DNA from: Flavobacteriaceae bacterium
GTDB lineage: Bacteria; Bacteroidota; Bacteroidia; Flavobacteriales; Flavobacteriaceae
DNA: 64,000 bases
Direction of reading: 5' to 3'
Assembly: GCA_947448525.1 (NCBI GenBank)
Contig: CANFNV010000009.1
Location: 1-64,000, forward strand
Position 1 is the first letter of the stretch; the number at the start of each line of letters is the position of its first letter. The translations under genes and the position numbers were made by a program. The notes beneath the pieces were generated by a model. That model saw only the letters and a program-made list of their open reading frames with translations. It made no database searches and was not told the origin of the DNA. Below are positions 50,699 through 60,378 of this stretch, piece by piece.

Positions 50699-53566
50699 AT
50701 GAAGATTTATTATTTTATTTTGACATTGTTTTTTTGTAGCATTTCATTTGCACAAAGTACAATTTCAGGTTCGGTAAAAGACAGTAAAAACGAACCCATT
50801 CCTGGCGCAAACATTAAAGTTGTTGGCGAATCTTCAGGAACAGTTACAGATGGAGACGGTAAATTTATGATTAAAGTTTCCAAAAAACCACCTTATACTA
50901 TTGAGATTTCAAGCATCGGATTTGCAGTTCAAAAAGTAGCGGTTTCAGCAGCTGGACAAAAGGTTGCAGTAGTATTAGAAAGTCAAAATATCCAACTTGA
51001 AGACATTGTAGTTTCTGCTTCTAGAACTCCTGAGCGAATTAAAGAATCTCCAGTTACAATAGAGAGAATGGGAATCAAGGACATTAAAAAATCGGCTTCT
51101 CCAACTTTTTATGACGGTTTAGAAAACCTTAAAGAAGTTCAAATGAATACCAGTAGCATGTCATTCAAATCCATTAATACTCGTGGATTTGCAACGGTTG
51201 CGAATACTCGTTTTATGCAATTGGTTGACGGTATGGATAACTCATCACCATTATTGAACTTTGTTATTGGAAACATGATTGGTGTTTCTGAAGTAGATGT
51301 TCAGAGTGTAGAACTTTTACCAGGAGCTTCATCTGCTTTGTATGGTGCTAATGCTTTTAATGGAATTTTGTTTATGAATAGCAAAAGCCCGTTCACTAGC
51401 CAAGGAATTACTGCCTATGTAAAATATGGCCAAACTTCTCAAAAAGCTGCGGGAACAAACGACTATGCTGATTATGGTGTTAGAGTAGCACATGCTTTTG
51501 ATAGCCATTTTGCTGCAAAAGCCAACTTTACATTTTTAAAAGCTACAGATTGGTTTGCCACAGATTACAACGAATACAAAAACAATGAAATCACAGGCAA
51601 CACAAGAACTAATCCAAATTATAACGGACTTAATGTTTATGGTGATGAGGCTTCAACAAATTTAAAAGGAGTTGGACATTCACTTGCTGATCTGGGGTTA
51701 ATACCTGCTTCGGCGGTAAATTTACTTCCTAGCTATAATGTAAGCAGAACAGGTTATAACGAAGTTGATTTAACAGATAATAAAGTAAGAAATTCTAAGG
51801 TTGATTTCTCCTTACATTTTAGACCTTTAGGAAATGAAAAATTAGAAATTATCTGGCAAAGCAAATTTGGTTTTGGTAATGCAGTTTATCAAGGTGCCAA
51901 TAGATATTATTTAAATGACTTTTTTATGCAACAACATAAATTAGAATTTAAAGGTAAGAACTTTTTTGTAAGAGGATATACTACGACAGAAGATGGTGGT
52001 AAATCTTACGATATGTTATTCACAGGTATTAATGTTAACAGAGCATGGAAAGATGACAAAACATGGTTTGGTCAATATGCAGGTCAATATATTAATTCTA
52101 CATTAAGTGGAGCAACTCCAGATCAAGCTCATGCAGCAGCAAGAGTTGTAGCAGATTCTGGAAGATTCCTTCCAGGAAGTGATGCTTTTAAGAATGCTTT
52201 TAACAATGTAATTGCTAATCCAGATGTACTTTCGGGTTCTAAATTGGTAGATAATTCGAGAATTTATCACTCTGATGCCAATTACAATTTCAAAGATGTA
52301 TTCAAACCGGTTGAAATTCAAGTAGGAGGTTCCTACAGAGAATACCAATTGAATTCACATGGAAGAATTTATACAGATGCTACTGGACCAATTCACTATA
52401 ATGAATATGGAATGTACACCCAATTACAGAAAAAATTAATGGACGACAGATTAAAACTTACGAGTTCAGTTCGTTATGATAAATCTAAAAACTTTGACGG
52501 AAACTTCTCTCCAAGAATATCTGCTGTATATTCTGCTGGAGCCGATAAAAATCATACGTTCAGAGGTTCATTTCAAACAGGTTTTAGAAATCCATCTACT
52601 CAAGACCAATACATAGGATTCAATGTAGGAAGTGCGGTGTTAATTGGTTCAGCTCCAGAAAATTTAGAGAGATTTAAAGAGCTTTTAGAAGTTTCTACTT
52701 CGGGTATAACTTATGCTGCTAATAGTGTTACAACTGGTGGGGTAACAAGAGTACCTATGACAGGAACAAATGCTTACCAAAATTCTTATACAGATGCTTC
52801 TTTTCAATCTTTTCAATCTTTAAATTCTACAGATCCAAATACGGCTGCTAGTTTGTTGAGAAAATCAAACGCAACGTTTGTAAAACCAGAAACCGTAAAG
52901 GCATTTGAATTAGGTTACAGAGGACAATTTAAAGGTTTCTCATATGATGTTAACGGATATTATAATATTTATAATAATTTCCTTGGTAACTTAACTGTAG
53001 TAGCTCCATATTATGGTAATGCTACAGATTCTCCTGTTTATTCTGCGGTTCCTTCGGCTACAGATTATAATGCTCAAGCTGTTCATGCACTTTCAAACGG
53101 AAATTATAGAAAATACCAATTATATACTAATACTGATATAGAAATCAAATCATTAGGTTTTGGAATGGGGGTTTCTAAAAAAGTATATAAAGATTTTGAA
53201 GTAGGAGCAAATTACAACTATGCTCAATTTGATTTTGATCAAGCCAAAGACCCAAGTTTTGAAGCAAGTTTCAATACGCCTAAACACAGAGTAAAAGCTT
53301 CATTTGGAAATGAGAAATTATTCAAAAATTTTGGTTTCAATATAAGTGGAAGATGGAATTCAAGCTATTTATGGCAGTCAACATTTGTAGACGGTATGAT
53401 TTCTTCGGCAACAGTGGTTGATGCACAAATTAACTATTCAATTCCTAAATTGAAATCAGTTTTAAAATTAGGAGCTGCAAATCTTGGAGGTAAAGAATAC
53501 CGACAAGTTTTAGGAGCAGGTTTAATAGGACAACAATATTTTGCATCTTTAACAATCAATCCGTAA
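50699..53566 (+). CDS. TonB-dependent outer-membrane receptor with carboxypeptidase-like N-terminal domain
   Basis: 955 residues from ATG 50699 (MKIYYFILTLFFCSISFAQ, a clear signal peptide); an in-frame ATG 37 codons upstream would put non-signal sequence in front. After the signal comes a carboxypeptidase-D-like fold (~20-105: SGSVKDSKNEPIPGANI), a plug (~125-240: SPVTIERMGIKDIK, LPGASSALYGANAFNGI) and a beta-barrel ending in a hydrophobic strand (FASLTINP). It imports an unidentified ligand using TonB energy. The SGNH-type lipoprotein gene 33 bp downstream is probably its partner. Confidence 0.93.
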   Translation: MKIYYFILTLFFCSISFAQSTISGSVKDSKNEPIPGANIKVVGESSGTVTDGDGKFMIKVSKKPPYTIEISSIGFAVQKVAVSAAGQKVAVVLESQNIQLEDIVVSASRTPERIKESPVTIERMGIKDIKKSASPTFYDGLENLKEVQMNTSSMSFKSINTRGFATVANTRFMQLVDGMDNSSPLLNFVIGNMIGVSEVDVQSVELLPGASSALYGANAFNGILFMNSKSPFTSQGITAYVKYGQTSQKAAGTNDYADYGVRVAHAFDSHFAAKANFTFLKATDWFATDYNEYKNNEITGNTRTNPNYNGLNVYGDEASTNLKGVGHSLADLGLIPASAVNLLPSYNVSRTGYNEVDLTDNKVRNSKVDFSLHFRPLGNEKLEIIWQSKFGFGNAVYQGANRYYLNDFFMQQHKLEFKGKNFFVRGYTTTEDGGKSYDMLFTGINVNRAWKDDKTWFGQYAGQYINSTLSGATPDQAHAAARVVADSGRFLPGSDAFKNAFNNVIANPDVLSGSKLVDNSRIYHSDANYNFKDVFKPVEIQVGGSYREYQLNSHGRIYTDATGPIHYNEYGMYTQLQKKLMDDRLKLTSSVRYDKSKNFDGNFSPRISAVYSAGADKNHTFRGSFQTGFRNPSTQDQYIGFNVGSAVLIGSAPENLERFKELLEVSTSGITYAANSVTTGGVTRVPMTGTNAYQNSYTDASFQSFQSLNSTDPNTAASLLRKSNATFVKPETVKAFELGYRGQFKGFSYDVNGYYNIYNNFLGNLTVVAPYYGNATDSPVYSAVPSATDYNAQAVHALSNGNYRKYQLYTNTDIEIKSLGFGMGVSKKVYKDFEVGANYNYAQFDFDQAKDPSFEASFNTPKHRVKASFGNEKLFKNFGFNISGRWNSSYLWQSTFVDGMISSATVVDAQINYSIPKLKSVLKLGAANLGGKEYRQVLGAGLIGQQYFASLTINP

Positions 53567-53599
53567 TTTTAAATAAATAACTTTATAATACATACGATT

Positions 53600-55141
53600 A
53601 TGATAAAAAATTTCAAATGGTTACTATTGGTTTCATTAACCTTTGTAGCTTGTAGTAAAAGTGATGATACTACAGTTGTTTCTAATTCATCAGATGGATT
53701 GCCACTTACTGCGGGAAGTGCTGATTTTTCTAGATATGTTTCGTTGGGTAACTCACTAACTTCTGGATATAGTGATAGCGCACTTTTTATTGAAGGGCAA
53801 AAAGGATCTTATCCAGCAATTTTAGCGGAACAATTTGCTCTAGTTGGTGGTGGTGCTTTTACCATTCCATTTATGAATGATAATGTTGGAGGATTACTTC
53901 TTGGAGGAACTCAAATTCAAGGACCAAGATTATATTTTAATGGATCAGCACCCGTACCGGTTTCTGGAACACCAACAACTGAAATTACAAATCACTTAAC
54001 TGGACCTTTCAATAATTTAGGCATTCCTGGAGCAAAGAGCTTTCATTTATTAGCTTCGGGTTATGGTAATGTTGCGGGTGTCGCCACAGGACAAGCCAAT
54101 CCATATTATGTTCGATTTGCTTCTTCTGCAACTTCTAAAGTTATTGATGACGCAACAGTTCAAAATCCAACATTCTTCTCTCTTTGGATTGGAAATAATG
54201 ATGTATTAGCTTATGCTATTTCAGGAGGAACAGGAACTAATCAAATCGGAAACTTGAATCCGGCAACCTACGGTCCTAATGATATTACCGACCCAGGGGT
54301 ATTTGCCACTGTTTATAATACATTGGTAACAAATTTAACTGCAAATGGTGCTAAAGGTGTTATAGCCAATATTCCGGATGTAACTTCAGTTCCATTTTTT
54401 ACAACAGTTCCAACTGATCCTATTCCAGCTTTGCCTGCTGCAAGTGCGGGTCAATTAAACGCCTTATTTGGCGGAATTAATTCTGCTTTAGCATCTTTTG
54501 GATTGCCTGCTCGATTTGTAACTCTTTCAACATCACAAAATAATCCATTGCTTATTAAAGACGAAAGTTTGATGAATATTTCATCACAAATTACTTCTGC
54601 TTTAATGGCTCCACCCTACAACTACCAACCTGCAACTGCTGGATTTATTGGAAGTATTTATGGTCAAGCTAGACACGCTAGTAAAGCGCCCGCATCAAGA
54701 GATTATATTCTTTTGACCGCTCAAACCGTTATAGGAACCACACAATCTGGAGCTCCATCTCCATTTAATACAGTTGGAGTTTCTTATCCAATGCAGGATA
54801 ATACCACATTAACCGCAACAGAAACCGCAGAGGTTAAAACAGCTACAACCGCTTACAATAATACAATTGAATCTTTAGCTACCTCCAAAGGATTGGCTTT
54901 TATGAATGCAAATCTATTTTTAACTCAAGTTGCTAATGGTGGGATAACTGCTGATGGATTTACTATGACTTCAACGTATGTTACAGGAAATGCTTTTTCA
55001 TTAGATGGAGTTCATCCTAGCCCGAGAGGACAGGCTTTAATTGCAAATAAATTTATTGAAGCAATTAATTTAAAATATGGCTCGAACTTAAAAGGAGTAG
55101 ATATAGGAAAATATAGAATTTTATTTCCAGCGTCATTATAA
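53600..55141 (+). CDS. SGNH/GDSL-type hydrolase lipoprotein
   Basis: 513 residues. Lipobox LTFVAC near residue 18. Block I GNSLTSGYSD holds the nucleophile Ser in a GNSLT context (GDSL variant), block III is LWIGNNDVLAYA, and block V DGVHPSPRG provides the Asp-His pair. It is a surface lipase or esterase fold lipoprotein, coupled to the TonB-dependent receptor as often seen in flavobacteria, so uptake or release of an ester-bearing ligand is plausible. It is followed by a terminator. Confidence 0.88.
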   Translation: MIKNFKWLLLVSLTFVACSKSDDTTVVSNSSDGLPLTAGSADFSRYVSLGNSLTSGYSDSALFIEGQKGSYPAILAEQFALVGGGAFTIPFMNDNVGGLLLGGTQIQGPRLYFNGSAPVPVSGTPTTEITNHLTGPFNNLGIPGAKSFHLLASGYGNVAGVATGQANPYYVRFASSATSKVIDDATVQNPTFFSLWIGNNDVLAYAISGGTGTNQIGNLNPATYGPNDITDPGVFATVYNTLVTNLTANGAKGVIANIPDVTSVPFFTTVPTDPIPALPAASAGQLNALFGGINSALASFGLPARFVTLSTSQNNPLLIKDESLMNISSQITSALMAPPYNYQPATAGFIGSIYGQARHASKAPASRDYILLTAQTVIGTTQSGAPSPFNTVGVSYPMQDNTTLTATETAEVKTATTAYNNTIESLATSKGLAFMNANLFLTQVANGGITADGFTMTSTYVTGNAFSLDGVHPSPRGQALIANKFIEAINLKYGSNLKGVDIGKYRILFPASL

Positions 55142-55168
55142 TAAATTAAGTAAAAAAACCAAAATCTT

Positions 55169-55198
55169 AAACCATCAACTTCGGTTGGTGGTTTTTTG
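55169..55198 (+). terminator. Terminator after the receptor-lipoprotein pair
   Basis: AAACCATCAAC, TTCG tetraloop, GTTGGTGGTTTTTT. One mismatch in an 11-bp stem. Confidence 0.85.
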
Positions 55199-55303
55199 TT
55201 TATTTGCTATAGATTTTTCGATGTTTAATTGGATAGGTCGAAAAAAAATCAAAAAACACCTAAAAAAATATCTTTTTGCTATTGATTTTCTATTAAGAAA
55301 ATT

Positions 55304-55311
55304 TATCTTTG
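55304..55311 (+). promoter_or_regulatory. -7 promoter box of atpD
   Basis: TATCTTTG, an exact TAnnTTTG match, 61 bp before the start. A TTG lies 19 bp upstream as a possible -33 element. Confidence 0.6.
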
Positions 55312-55369
55312 CACTCTGAAAAAAGACATCATTTTTTCATTTCTAATACGCTATTAAATAAATACATAA

Positions 55370-56884
<1,515 letters not shown>

Positions 56885-56970
56885 GAATTAGGATTAAGTA
56901 ATCATAGAATTAGGATTTTAAGAACTTCCTAAATCGAAAATCCTAAATCCAGAATCCTAAATTAAATAAA
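56885..56970. repeat. Repeat-rich spacer between atpD and atpC
   Basis: Two copies of GAATTAGGATT and three of ATCCTAAAT-type motifs are inverted relative to each other, so the spacer can form alternative hairpins between the two genes. It is a short-unit repeat of the kind seen between flavobacterial genes. Confidence 0.55.
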
Positions 56971-57252
56971 ATGATTTTAGAAATAGTATCACCAGAAGCA
57001 ACATTATTTAAAGGAGAAGTAACTTCGGTTTCTTTACCAGGCGTAGATGGTTCTTTTCAAATATTGAATAACCACGCGCCAATAGTATCCATTTTGAAAC
57101 AAGGAACTGTAAAAATTACAGCCGCTAGTTTTAATTTCAACAAAGAAGTAGAGGATAAATTTACCAGAGTAAATGACCAAAACTTTAACCTAGAAATTGC
57201 ATCTGGAACTATTGAAATGAAAGAAAACAAAGTGATTGTTTTAGCTGACTAA
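56971..57252 (+). CDS. atpC: F-type ATP synthase subunit epsilon (short form)
   Basis: 93 residues, whereas E. coli epsilon has about 139. Only the N-terminal beta-sandwich is present (MILEIVSPEATLFKGEV, SVSLPGVDGSFQILNNHAPIVS); the regulatory helical hairpin at the C-terminus is missing, as is usual in Bacteroidota. It sits on the rotor stalk with gamma. Lack of the C-terminal helices removes that type of inhibition of ATP hydrolysis. Confidence 0.95.
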   Translation: MILEIVSPEATLFKGEVTSVSLPGVDGSFQILNNHAPIVSILKQGTVKITAASFNFNKEVEDKFTRVNDQNFNLEIASGTIEMKENKVIVLAD

Positions 57253-57274
57253 GACAATTTCAAAATAAAACATA

Positions 57275-57305
57275 AAAGCCAAGCATATTTGTTTGGCTTT
57301 TTTTA
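57275..57305 (+). terminator. Terminator of atpDC
   Basis: AAAGCCAA/TTGGCTTT stem with a 10-nt loop and a T-run, 22 bp after the stop codon. Confidence 0.85.
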
Positions 57306-57306
57306 T

Positions 57307-57345
57307 TCCCCTCTTTTGGAGGGATGCCCGAAGGGCGGGGTGGTT
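57307..57345. repeat. REP-like G/C-rich hairpin repeat
   Basis: CCCCTCTTTTGGAGGG and GCCCGAAGGGC form two tandem hairpins followed by GGGGTGGTTTTT. It stands out in base composition and resembles dispersed intergenic repeats of flavobacteria and the tract at 12598-12681. Confidence 0.6.
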
Positions 57346-57426
57346 TTTAGATGCTATTTAAAACTACCCAAAACAATATTTTTATTTGTTTTATTTTTTA
57401 AGAGATTGAATCTACAATATTTTTAT

Positions 57427-57606
57427 TTAATTTTTGTTTTTATTATCATTAATAAACTCTTTGATTTTATTAAACAATAACCAACTGGAACATAAAATCA
57501 ATACGATTTGATAAATACGAACATTATTATAACCCTCATTAAAAATTTCTATCAAAAGTCCTATAATACATAGGGCGTAAAAAAACATCCAAATTTTATT
57601 TTTCAT
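57427..57606 (-). CDS. Small membrane protein (59 aa)
   Basis: A minus-strand ATG at 57606 opens 59 codons ending TAA at 57427. It has one or two hydrophobic segments (MFFYALCIIGLLIEIF and IVLILCSSWLLF) and a basic tail ending NDNKNKN. It lies 29 bp downstream of the XRE gene in the same direction and has no counterpart recognised. Codon frame is open through the full length, and the hydrophobic design supports a real third gene of this operon. Confidence 0.55.
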   Translation of the reverse strand: MKNKIWMFFYALCIIGLLIEIFNEGYNNVRIYQIVLILCSSWLLFNKIKEFINDNKNKN

Positions 57607-57635
57607 AATTTAAAATTTTATTTAAAACTATATTA

Positions 57636-57839
57636 TTATGCTACATATTCTAATATATCTCCAGGTTGGCATTCTAATATCTCACAGATAGCTTCCAGAG
57701 TAGAAAATCGTACTGCCTTGGCTTTTCCTGTTTTTAAAATGGAAAGATTTGCCGTAGTAATACCGATTTTCTCTGCTAACTCGTTGGATCGCATTTTGCG
57801 TTTGGCCAACATCACATCTAGGTTTAAAATAATTGGCAT
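57636..57839 (-). CDS. XRE/Cro-type transcriptional regulator (YozG-like)
   Basis: 67 residues, consisting of a single helix-turn-helix (MLAKRKMRSNELAEKIG, ITTANLSILKTGKAKAV) and a C-terminal LECQPGDILEYV end, the small HTH_26 type. It follows the DUF2975 gene by 3 bp. DUF2975 plus a small XRE protein is a recurring pair, in which the regulator is thought to act on its own operon, but the signal is unknown. Confidence 0.88.
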   Translation of the reverse strand: MPIILNLDVMLAKRKMRSNELAEKIGITTANLSILKTGKAKAVRFSTLEAICEILECQPGDILEYVA

Positions 57840-57842
57840 AAT

Positions 57843-58355
57843 CTAAATTGTTAATTCGTTTTCTTCTTTCATTCTTGTAGCAATTTTAAAAATTACACTA
57901 ATTACCATAAAGAATAATCCCAAACTTATTGAAATCAAAAAGGAATCATAACCTCCTATATCTAAAGTTAATTTATAGTGTGGTCTTTCAATTATTTTAT
58001 AGACAAATACAGACATATGGCTAATTAAAGAGGAAGCAATTATTAATTTTCCAATTAAATTAAACAATTGAATCACTTGTTCATTAAAAATTTCTCTTTT
58101 TTGAAATAAACCAACCACTTTACGCAACAAATAAATGCTATACAAAAATACAATCCCACCAATCAAATTTATTATAACAATAACTTTAGATATAATGTTG
58201 TTTAAAACAATTTCTTGTCCTTTAATTGTAACAGGAATGTCAATTTCAGAACTAAATAATAAAAAAGGTGTAAAAACTAAAACTCCAATAGCTCCAATAA
58301 GCGATAAGAACCAAAAGAAATCTAATATTGCTTTTAAAATGTTTAATTGTCTCAT
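57843..58355 (-). CDS. DUF2975 membrane protein
   Basis: 170 residues with four membrane helices (about 9-32, 50-75, 100-120, 138-160) and the LFQKREIFNEQVIQLFNLIGKL stretch (F-x-K-x-x-x-F, characteristic of DUF2975) in the cytoplasmic loop. The function is unknown. It is first in a three-gene minus-strand unit with the XRE regulator and the 59-aa protein. Confidence 0.85.
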   Translation of the reverse strand: MRQLNILKAILDFFWFLSLIGAIGVLVFTPFLLFSSEIDIPVTIKGQEIVLNNIISKVIVIINLIGGIVFLYSIYLLRKVVGLFQKREIFNEQVIQLFNLIGKLIIASSLISHMSVFVYKIIERPHYKLTLDIGGYDSFLISISLGLFFMVISVIFKIATRMKEENELTI

Positions 58356-58463
58356 GTGTTTTGTTTTTTAATTCTATACAAATATATAAAAATTATTGAT
58401 AAACAATAATTAAACATTAAAAAACAACTATTTTATTAAAATAATTATCTCCCTCGGATTTTC

Positions 58464-58471
58464 TATATTTG
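58464..58471 (+). promoter_or_regulatory. -7 promoter box of bioF (very close to start)
   Basis: TATATTTG ends 6 bp before the bioF ATG, so the message would have almost no leader. No biotin-repressor-type palindrome was recognised around it. Confidence 0.5.
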
Positions 58472-58477
58472 TAGATT

Positions 58478-59623
58478 ATGAAACCATTCCCAAGAGCACT
58501 TACCCAAAAACTACATCAGCGTGAAGCAAATTATGCCTTGCGGGAATTGCCTGTTTCTAAAAATTTAATCGATTTTGCGTCAAATGATTATTTGGGTTTC
58601 AGTCAATCGGAAACTATTTTCAATGAAACGCACGAGTATCTTTTGCAAAATAATATAAATGTAAATGGAGCTACTGGCTCTCGGCTAATTTCGGGCAACC
58701 ATAATTTATATGCCATTACAGAAGATTTCATAGCCAATTTCCATCAAGCACCTTCGGCATTGATTTTCAATTCGGGATATGATGCCAACATTGGATTTTT
58801 TAGTTCCGTACCGCAGCGAAATGATATTATTTTGTACGATGAATTGTGCCACGCTTCTATCCGTGACGGAATCACAATGAGTAAAGCCAAGTCCTACAAA
58901 TTCCAACATAATAATCCAGCTGATTTAGAATCTAGTATTAAACGTTGTCACTCTGAGCTTGTCGAAGTGTATGTTGTTACCGAAAGCGTTTTCTCTATGG
59001 ATGGCGATTGCCCCAATCTTGAAGAGCTTGTTGCTCTTTGCGAAAAATACCATTGCAATTTAGTGGTAGATGAAGCCCATGCCTTAGGAGTTTTTGGAGA
59101 TTCCGGACAAGGATTAGTTCAAAGTATAGACATACAAGACAAAGTGTTTGCAAGAATAATGACTTTTGGCAAAGCATTGGGTTGTCATGGCGCTGCTATT
59201 TTAGGCAGTGAAGAATTAAAAAATTATTTAGTAAACTTTGCCCGAAGTTTTATTTATACTACGGGCTTATCACCACATTCGGTTGCTACAATATTAGTTG
59301 CCTATCAATATTTGGAAACAGAAAAATTGGCAATTCAAAAACTCAAGCAAAACATTCAATTTTTCAATCAAGAGAAAATGCAGCTCGGTTTGAAACCCCT
59401 GTTTGTTTATAGTAAATCGGCCATTCAATGCGCTATAATTCCTGGTAATGAAAAAGTAAAATCTATTGCCAATAAGTTACAAGAAAATGGATTTGACGTC
59501 AAAGCCATACTGTCTCCAACAATACCAGAAGGGCAGGAACGTTTACGATTTTGTTTGCATTCTTTCAATTCTCAAAAAGAAATTTCAGAAGTTTTACGTT
59601 TGTTGAGTACTTTTGTATTTTAA
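58478..59623 (+). CDS. bioF: 8-amino-7-oxononanoate synthase
   Basis: 381 residues, a fold-type I PLP enzyme. Key segments: FASNDYLGFS, GATGSRLISGNH, VVTESVFSMDGD, VDEAHALGVFG with the PLP-binding Asp and His, and TFGKALGCHG with the Schiff-base Lys. It condenses pimeloyl thioester with alanine in biotin synthesis. It heads the cluster bioF-bioD-bioA-ketoacyl synthase. The start is placed at the first ATG because the promoter box is just upstream. Confidence 0.95.
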   Translation: MKPFPRALTQKLHQREANYALRELPVSKNLIDFASNDYLGFSQSETIFNETHEYLLQNNINVNGATGSRLISGNHNLYAITEDFIANFHQAPSALIFNSGYDANIGFFSSVPQRNDIILYDELCHASIRDGITMSKAKSYKFQHNNPADLESSIKRCHSELVEVYVVTESVFSMDGDCPNLEELVALCEKYHCNLVVDEAHALGVFGDSGQGLVQSIDIQDKVFARIMTFGKALGCHGAAILGSEELKNYLVNFARSFIYTTGLSPHSVATILVAYQYLETEKLAIQKLKQNIQFFNQEKMQLGLKPLFVYSKSAIQCAIIPGNEKVKSIANKLQENGFDVKAILSPTIPEGQERLRFCLHSFNSQKEISEVLRLLSTFVF

Positions 59624-59703
59624 TTATTATACAGTGAATTGCAAAAAGATTTTTAAAACTCAATGAAACTCTTTTTCTATGTGAAACTCAGTGAAAATTT
59701 ATT
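59624..59703. repeat. bioF-bioD spacer with repeated ACTCAGTGAAA-type units
   Basis: Contains AAACTCAATGAAACTC and GTGAAACTCAGTGAAAA, degenerate tandem units related to the CTCTGTGA units in the bioD-bioA and bioA-ketoacyl synthase spacers. Confidence 0.45.
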
Positions 59704-60321
59704 ATGAAACTATTCATTACAGGAATTGGAACCGATGTGGGTAAAACTATTGCTTCTGCTATTATTACACAAGCATTAGAAGCCGATTATTGGAAACCTA
59801 TTCAGGCTGGAGATTTGGATAATTCCGACAGTCATAAAGTAAAATCTCAAATCTCAAATCCAAAATCCCAAATCTTTGAGAACAGTTATAAACTCAACAC
59901 CCCTGCAAGTCCGCATTTGGCAGCATCAATTGATGGAATTATGATTGATTTAAAAAAAATTCATGAACCCGCAACTAAAAATCATTTAGTGATTGAAGGA
60001 GCGGGAGGTGTTTTTGTTCCGCTAAACAATCAGGATTCTATTATTGATTTAATTCAAAAAGACTACAAAGTATTATTGGTTTCCCGTCATTATCTAGGCA
60101 GCATCAACCACACTTTGCTTACTTTTGAAGCCTTAAAAAACAGAAATATTCCTTTAGCTGGCATTATATTTTCAGGAGATGAAAACAAGGCTTCCGAAGA
60201 AATTATATTAGCCAAAACCAAAGCCAAATTTATAGGAAGAATAGAAGAAGAACCTTACTTTAATACTAATGTAATTCAACAATATGCAGATGATTTTCGA
60301 GAAAATCTACTAAATTTATAA
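59704..60321 (+). CDS. bioD: Dethiobiotin synthetase
   Basis: 205 residues. The P-loop GIGTDVGKT (residues ~7-15), KPIQAGD and VIEGAGGVFVPLN motifs are conserved. It carboxylates and closes 7,8-diaminononanoate to dethiobiotin with ATP. The stretch encoding KSQISNPKSQI (~52-62) is built from AAATCYC-like tandem units, a low-complexity tract that may have been absorbed from intergenic repeat sequence. It is second in the cluster. Confidence 0.95.
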   Translation: MKLFITGIGTDVGKTIASAIITQALEADYWKPIQAGDLDNSDSHKVKSQISNPKSQIFENSYKLNTPASPHLAASIDGIMIDLKKIHEPATKNHLVIEGAGGVFVPLNNQDSIIDLIQKDYKVLLVSRHYLGSINHTLLTFEALKNRNIPLAGIIFSGDENKASEEIILAKTKAKFIGRIEEEPYFNTNVIQQYADDFRENLLNL

Positions 60322-60378
60322 AACCTTTGTGACCCTCTGTGCTATTCTCTGTGTATCTTTGCTAAATATTTATTCAGC
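60322..60378. repeat. bioD-bioA spacer with CTCTGTG units and a -7 box
   Basis: Carries CCTCTGTGC and TCTCTGTGTATCTTTG; TATCTTTG (60354-60361) matches the TAnnTTTG box, so bioA may have an internal promoter. The unit resembles those in the neighbouring spacers. Confidence 0.5.

Noticed and set aside
57289..57480. 63-aa plus-strand frame after atpC
   Set aside because: It runs through the terminator and the REP-like hairpins and is opposed by a better 59-aa minus-strand gene; no domain and poor codon pattern.
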